A stretch of DNA of 64,000 nt, taken from contig NZ_JACJPP010000011.1 in the NCBI RefSeq assembly GCF_014696135.1, forward strand, positions 186,001-250,000, given 5' to 3'. The position numbers were made by a program, and so were the translations under genes. Of this stretch, positions 63,045-64,000 are shown one piece after another (within the stretch, counting starts at the first letter, position 1; every line of letters begins with the position of its first letter). The stretch is from Nodosilinea sp. FACHB-141 (lineage in GTDB: Bacteria > Cyanobacteriota > Cyanobacteriia > Phormidesmidales > Phormidesmidaceae). Below the pieces are notes generated by a model that ran no database searches, was not told the origin of the DNA, and worked only from the letters and a program-made list of their open reading frames with translations.

Positions 63045-63239
63045 ATGACGATTCAGCTGACTGTTCCTAACCTGGCTTGTTCTGCCTGTGTCGATACCGT
63101 CACCCAGGCAATTCAAGCGATCGATGCCACGGCCCAGGTGAATGCTGACCCCAAAACGAAGCAGGTCAACGTTACTACCGCAGCATCGGAAAGCGAGATT
63201 AAGCAGGCGATCGCCACTGCCGGCTACACCGTTGCCTGA
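63045..63239 (+). CDS. copZ: Copper chaperone (heavy-metal-associated domain)
   Basis: A 64-residue Atx1/CopZ-type protein with one HMA fold: MTIQLTVPNLACSACVDTVT, where the C-x-x-C (ACSAC) binds Cu(I), and the typical C-terminal AIATAGYTVA. It delivers copper to the P-type ATPase encoded 35 bp downstream. A MerR-like promoter precedes it. Confidence 0.93.
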   Translation: MTIQLTVPNLACSACVDTVTQAIQAIDATAQVNADPKTKQVNVTTAASESEIKQAIATAGYTVA

Positions 63240-63274
63240 GCCCGTAGCCTACTCAAAATTTGAGGATCAAAGCG

Positions 63275-64000
63275 ATGGAAAACCAAACCTTTAAGCTGCG
63301 GGGCATGAGTTGTGCCGCCTGCGCTAGCAATGTCGAAGCCGCCATTCGCTCGGTGCCCGGTGTCGATGTCTGTAACGTCAATTTTGGGGCTGAGCAAGCG
63401 GCTGTCACCTACAACCCTCGGCAAACGAATCCAGCCGAGATTCAGGCGGCGGTGGATGAGGCGGGCTACAAAGCCCAGCCCCTGGATGATGTTATGGCCC
63501 TAGAAGACGATGTCGAGCGGCGAGAGCGAGAAGCTGAAAACCGCAAACTCACTCGCAAAGCTGTGTTTAGCCTAGCGATCGCCGCCATTTTAGTGCTCGG
63601 CTCGTTGCCGATGATGACGGGACTGCCGATTCCGTTCATTCCCATGTGGCTACACAACCCCTGGGTTCAGCTGGTGCCGACCACGCCTGTGCTGTTCTGG
63701 GCGGGCAATTCCTTCTACATCAACGCCTGGAAAGCTCTCAAGCGCCACTCGGCTAGCATGGATACGCTGGTGGCCGTGGGCACCGGCACCGCGTTTCTCT
63801 ATTCGCTGTTCCCTACCCTCTACCCCCAGTGGTTCATTGACCAAGGGCTCAACCCTGACGTGTACTTTGAAGCTGCTGCGGTGATTATCGCCCTGATTTT
63901 GCTGGGACGACTGTTGGAGAACCGGGCCAAGGGCCAAACCTCCGAAGCCATCCGCAAACTGATGGGCTTGCAGGCCAAAACCGCGCGGGTGATTCGCCGG
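63275..64000 (+). CDS. copA: Copper-translocating P-type ATPase (partial, N-terminal 242 residues)
   Basis: Runs off the right edge. The N-terminal HMA domain has GMSCAACASNVEAAI (C-x-x-C), followed by an acidic/basic linker and the first transmembrane helices (AVFSLAIAAILVLGS; VPTTPVLFWAGNSFYINAWK; MDTLVAVGTGTAFLYSLFP; YFEAAAVIIALILLGRLLE). The start of the actuator region (AKTARVIRR) is reached at the edge. The order is that of P1B-1 copper pumps (CopA/CtaA/PacS). ATG 63275 gives MENQTFKLRGMSC. Confidence 0.93.
   Translation, partial: MENQTFKLRGMSCAACASNVEAAIRSVPGVDVCNVNFGAEQAAVTYNPRQTNPAEIQAAVDEAGYKAQPLDDVMALEDDVERREREAENRKLTRKAVFSLAIAAILVLGSLPMMTGLPIPFIPMWLHNPWVQLVPTTPVLFWAGNSFYINAWKALKRHSASMDTLVAVGTGTAFLYSLFPTLYPQWFIDQGLNPDVYFEAAAVIIALILLGRLLENRAKGQTSEAIRKLMGLQAKTARVIRR

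Overview
This window is chromosomal DNA of a cyanobacterium, probably a filamentous Leptolyngbya/Nodosilinea-like form. The octamer GCGATCGC (HIP1) recurs throughout, GC content is high, and typical cyanobacterial genes are present: an NblA-type phycobilisome degradation protein, kinases of the SpkB and GUN4-fusion types, a Ggt-type osmolyte transporter, FutA/FutB iron transport, a lipid-A-disaccharide-synthase-related protein and a GAF protein with a Cys motif.

Layout. 1-8.7 kb: the end of a membrane protein, pheT, a zinc-ribbon kinase with pentapeptide repeats, an AI-2E-type permease, an SGNH hydrolase, a DUF2252 protein and a Rid protein. 8.9-15.2 kb: a CUT1 sugar/osmolyte ABC cassette (permease, permease, ATPase, binding protein) with a PAS-GAF-GGDEF diguanylate cyclase inside it. 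15.4-17.4 kb: a thioesterase divergent from a TetR gene across two related 16-nt palindromes, then map. 17.5-24.7 kb: GNAT, aldo/keto reductase with Fe-S domain, bifunctional nuclease, riboflavin synthase, a small P-loop kinase, a PMT-like glycosyltransferase, GST and hisC. 25-29 kb: GUN4 kinase, a CobA-HemD fusion and coaE. 29-40.4 kb: a degenerate adenine-methyltransferase-like gene, SRPBCC, two SAM methyltransferases, SOUL, HAD, VTT, SDR, an orphan antitoxin-like gene, an MsbA-like exporter and YdcF. 40.6-46.3 kb: futB and futA, a TonB-like protein, nblA and a GAF protein. 46.3-54.9 kb: a 2OG-Fe oxygenase, a PBP4-type carboxypeptidase, an LpxB-like protein, DUF2726, a large hybrid histidine kinase and a secreted protein. 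55-58 kb: an AT-rich patch with an alpha/beta hydrolase between 45-nt direct repeats. 58.1-62.2 kb: an SGNH membrane protein, a GH24 lysozyme with three peptidoglycan-binding repeats, and a siroheme pair (SUMT and a CbiX/SirB-like chelatase). 62.4-64 kb: tRNA-Gly, a transposon remnant, then copZ and the start of copA.

The most striking element lies just after tRNA-Gly(UCC). A terminal sequence starting TGTACAGTGAC begins 8 bp past the tRNA and is followed by TGTC-containing repeats about 20 bp apart, as in the ends of type V-K (Cas12k) CRISPR-associated Tn7-like transposons. Inside it, on the minus strand, a TTTGAAAG repeat-like end is followed by a 17-nt sequence that matches the tRNA-Gly gene at 16 of 17 positions. 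The matching site has a GTN-type PAM and lies 61 bp from the transposon end, which is the spacing expected of Cas12k-guided insertion. A 37-nt V-K-like CRISPR repeat follows. No transposase or cas gene is present, so this is a stripped remnant or a non-autonomous element that still carries its homing guide.

Small repeats are numerous: a GGGTATAGGGTTTAAGG family (three loci), a nested-hairpin family around GTAGGGGC/GCCCCTAC (two loci), a GTAGGTTGGGT element, a palindromic element inserted in frame in the glycosyltransferase gene, and perfect-stem hairpins between several convergent gene pairs.
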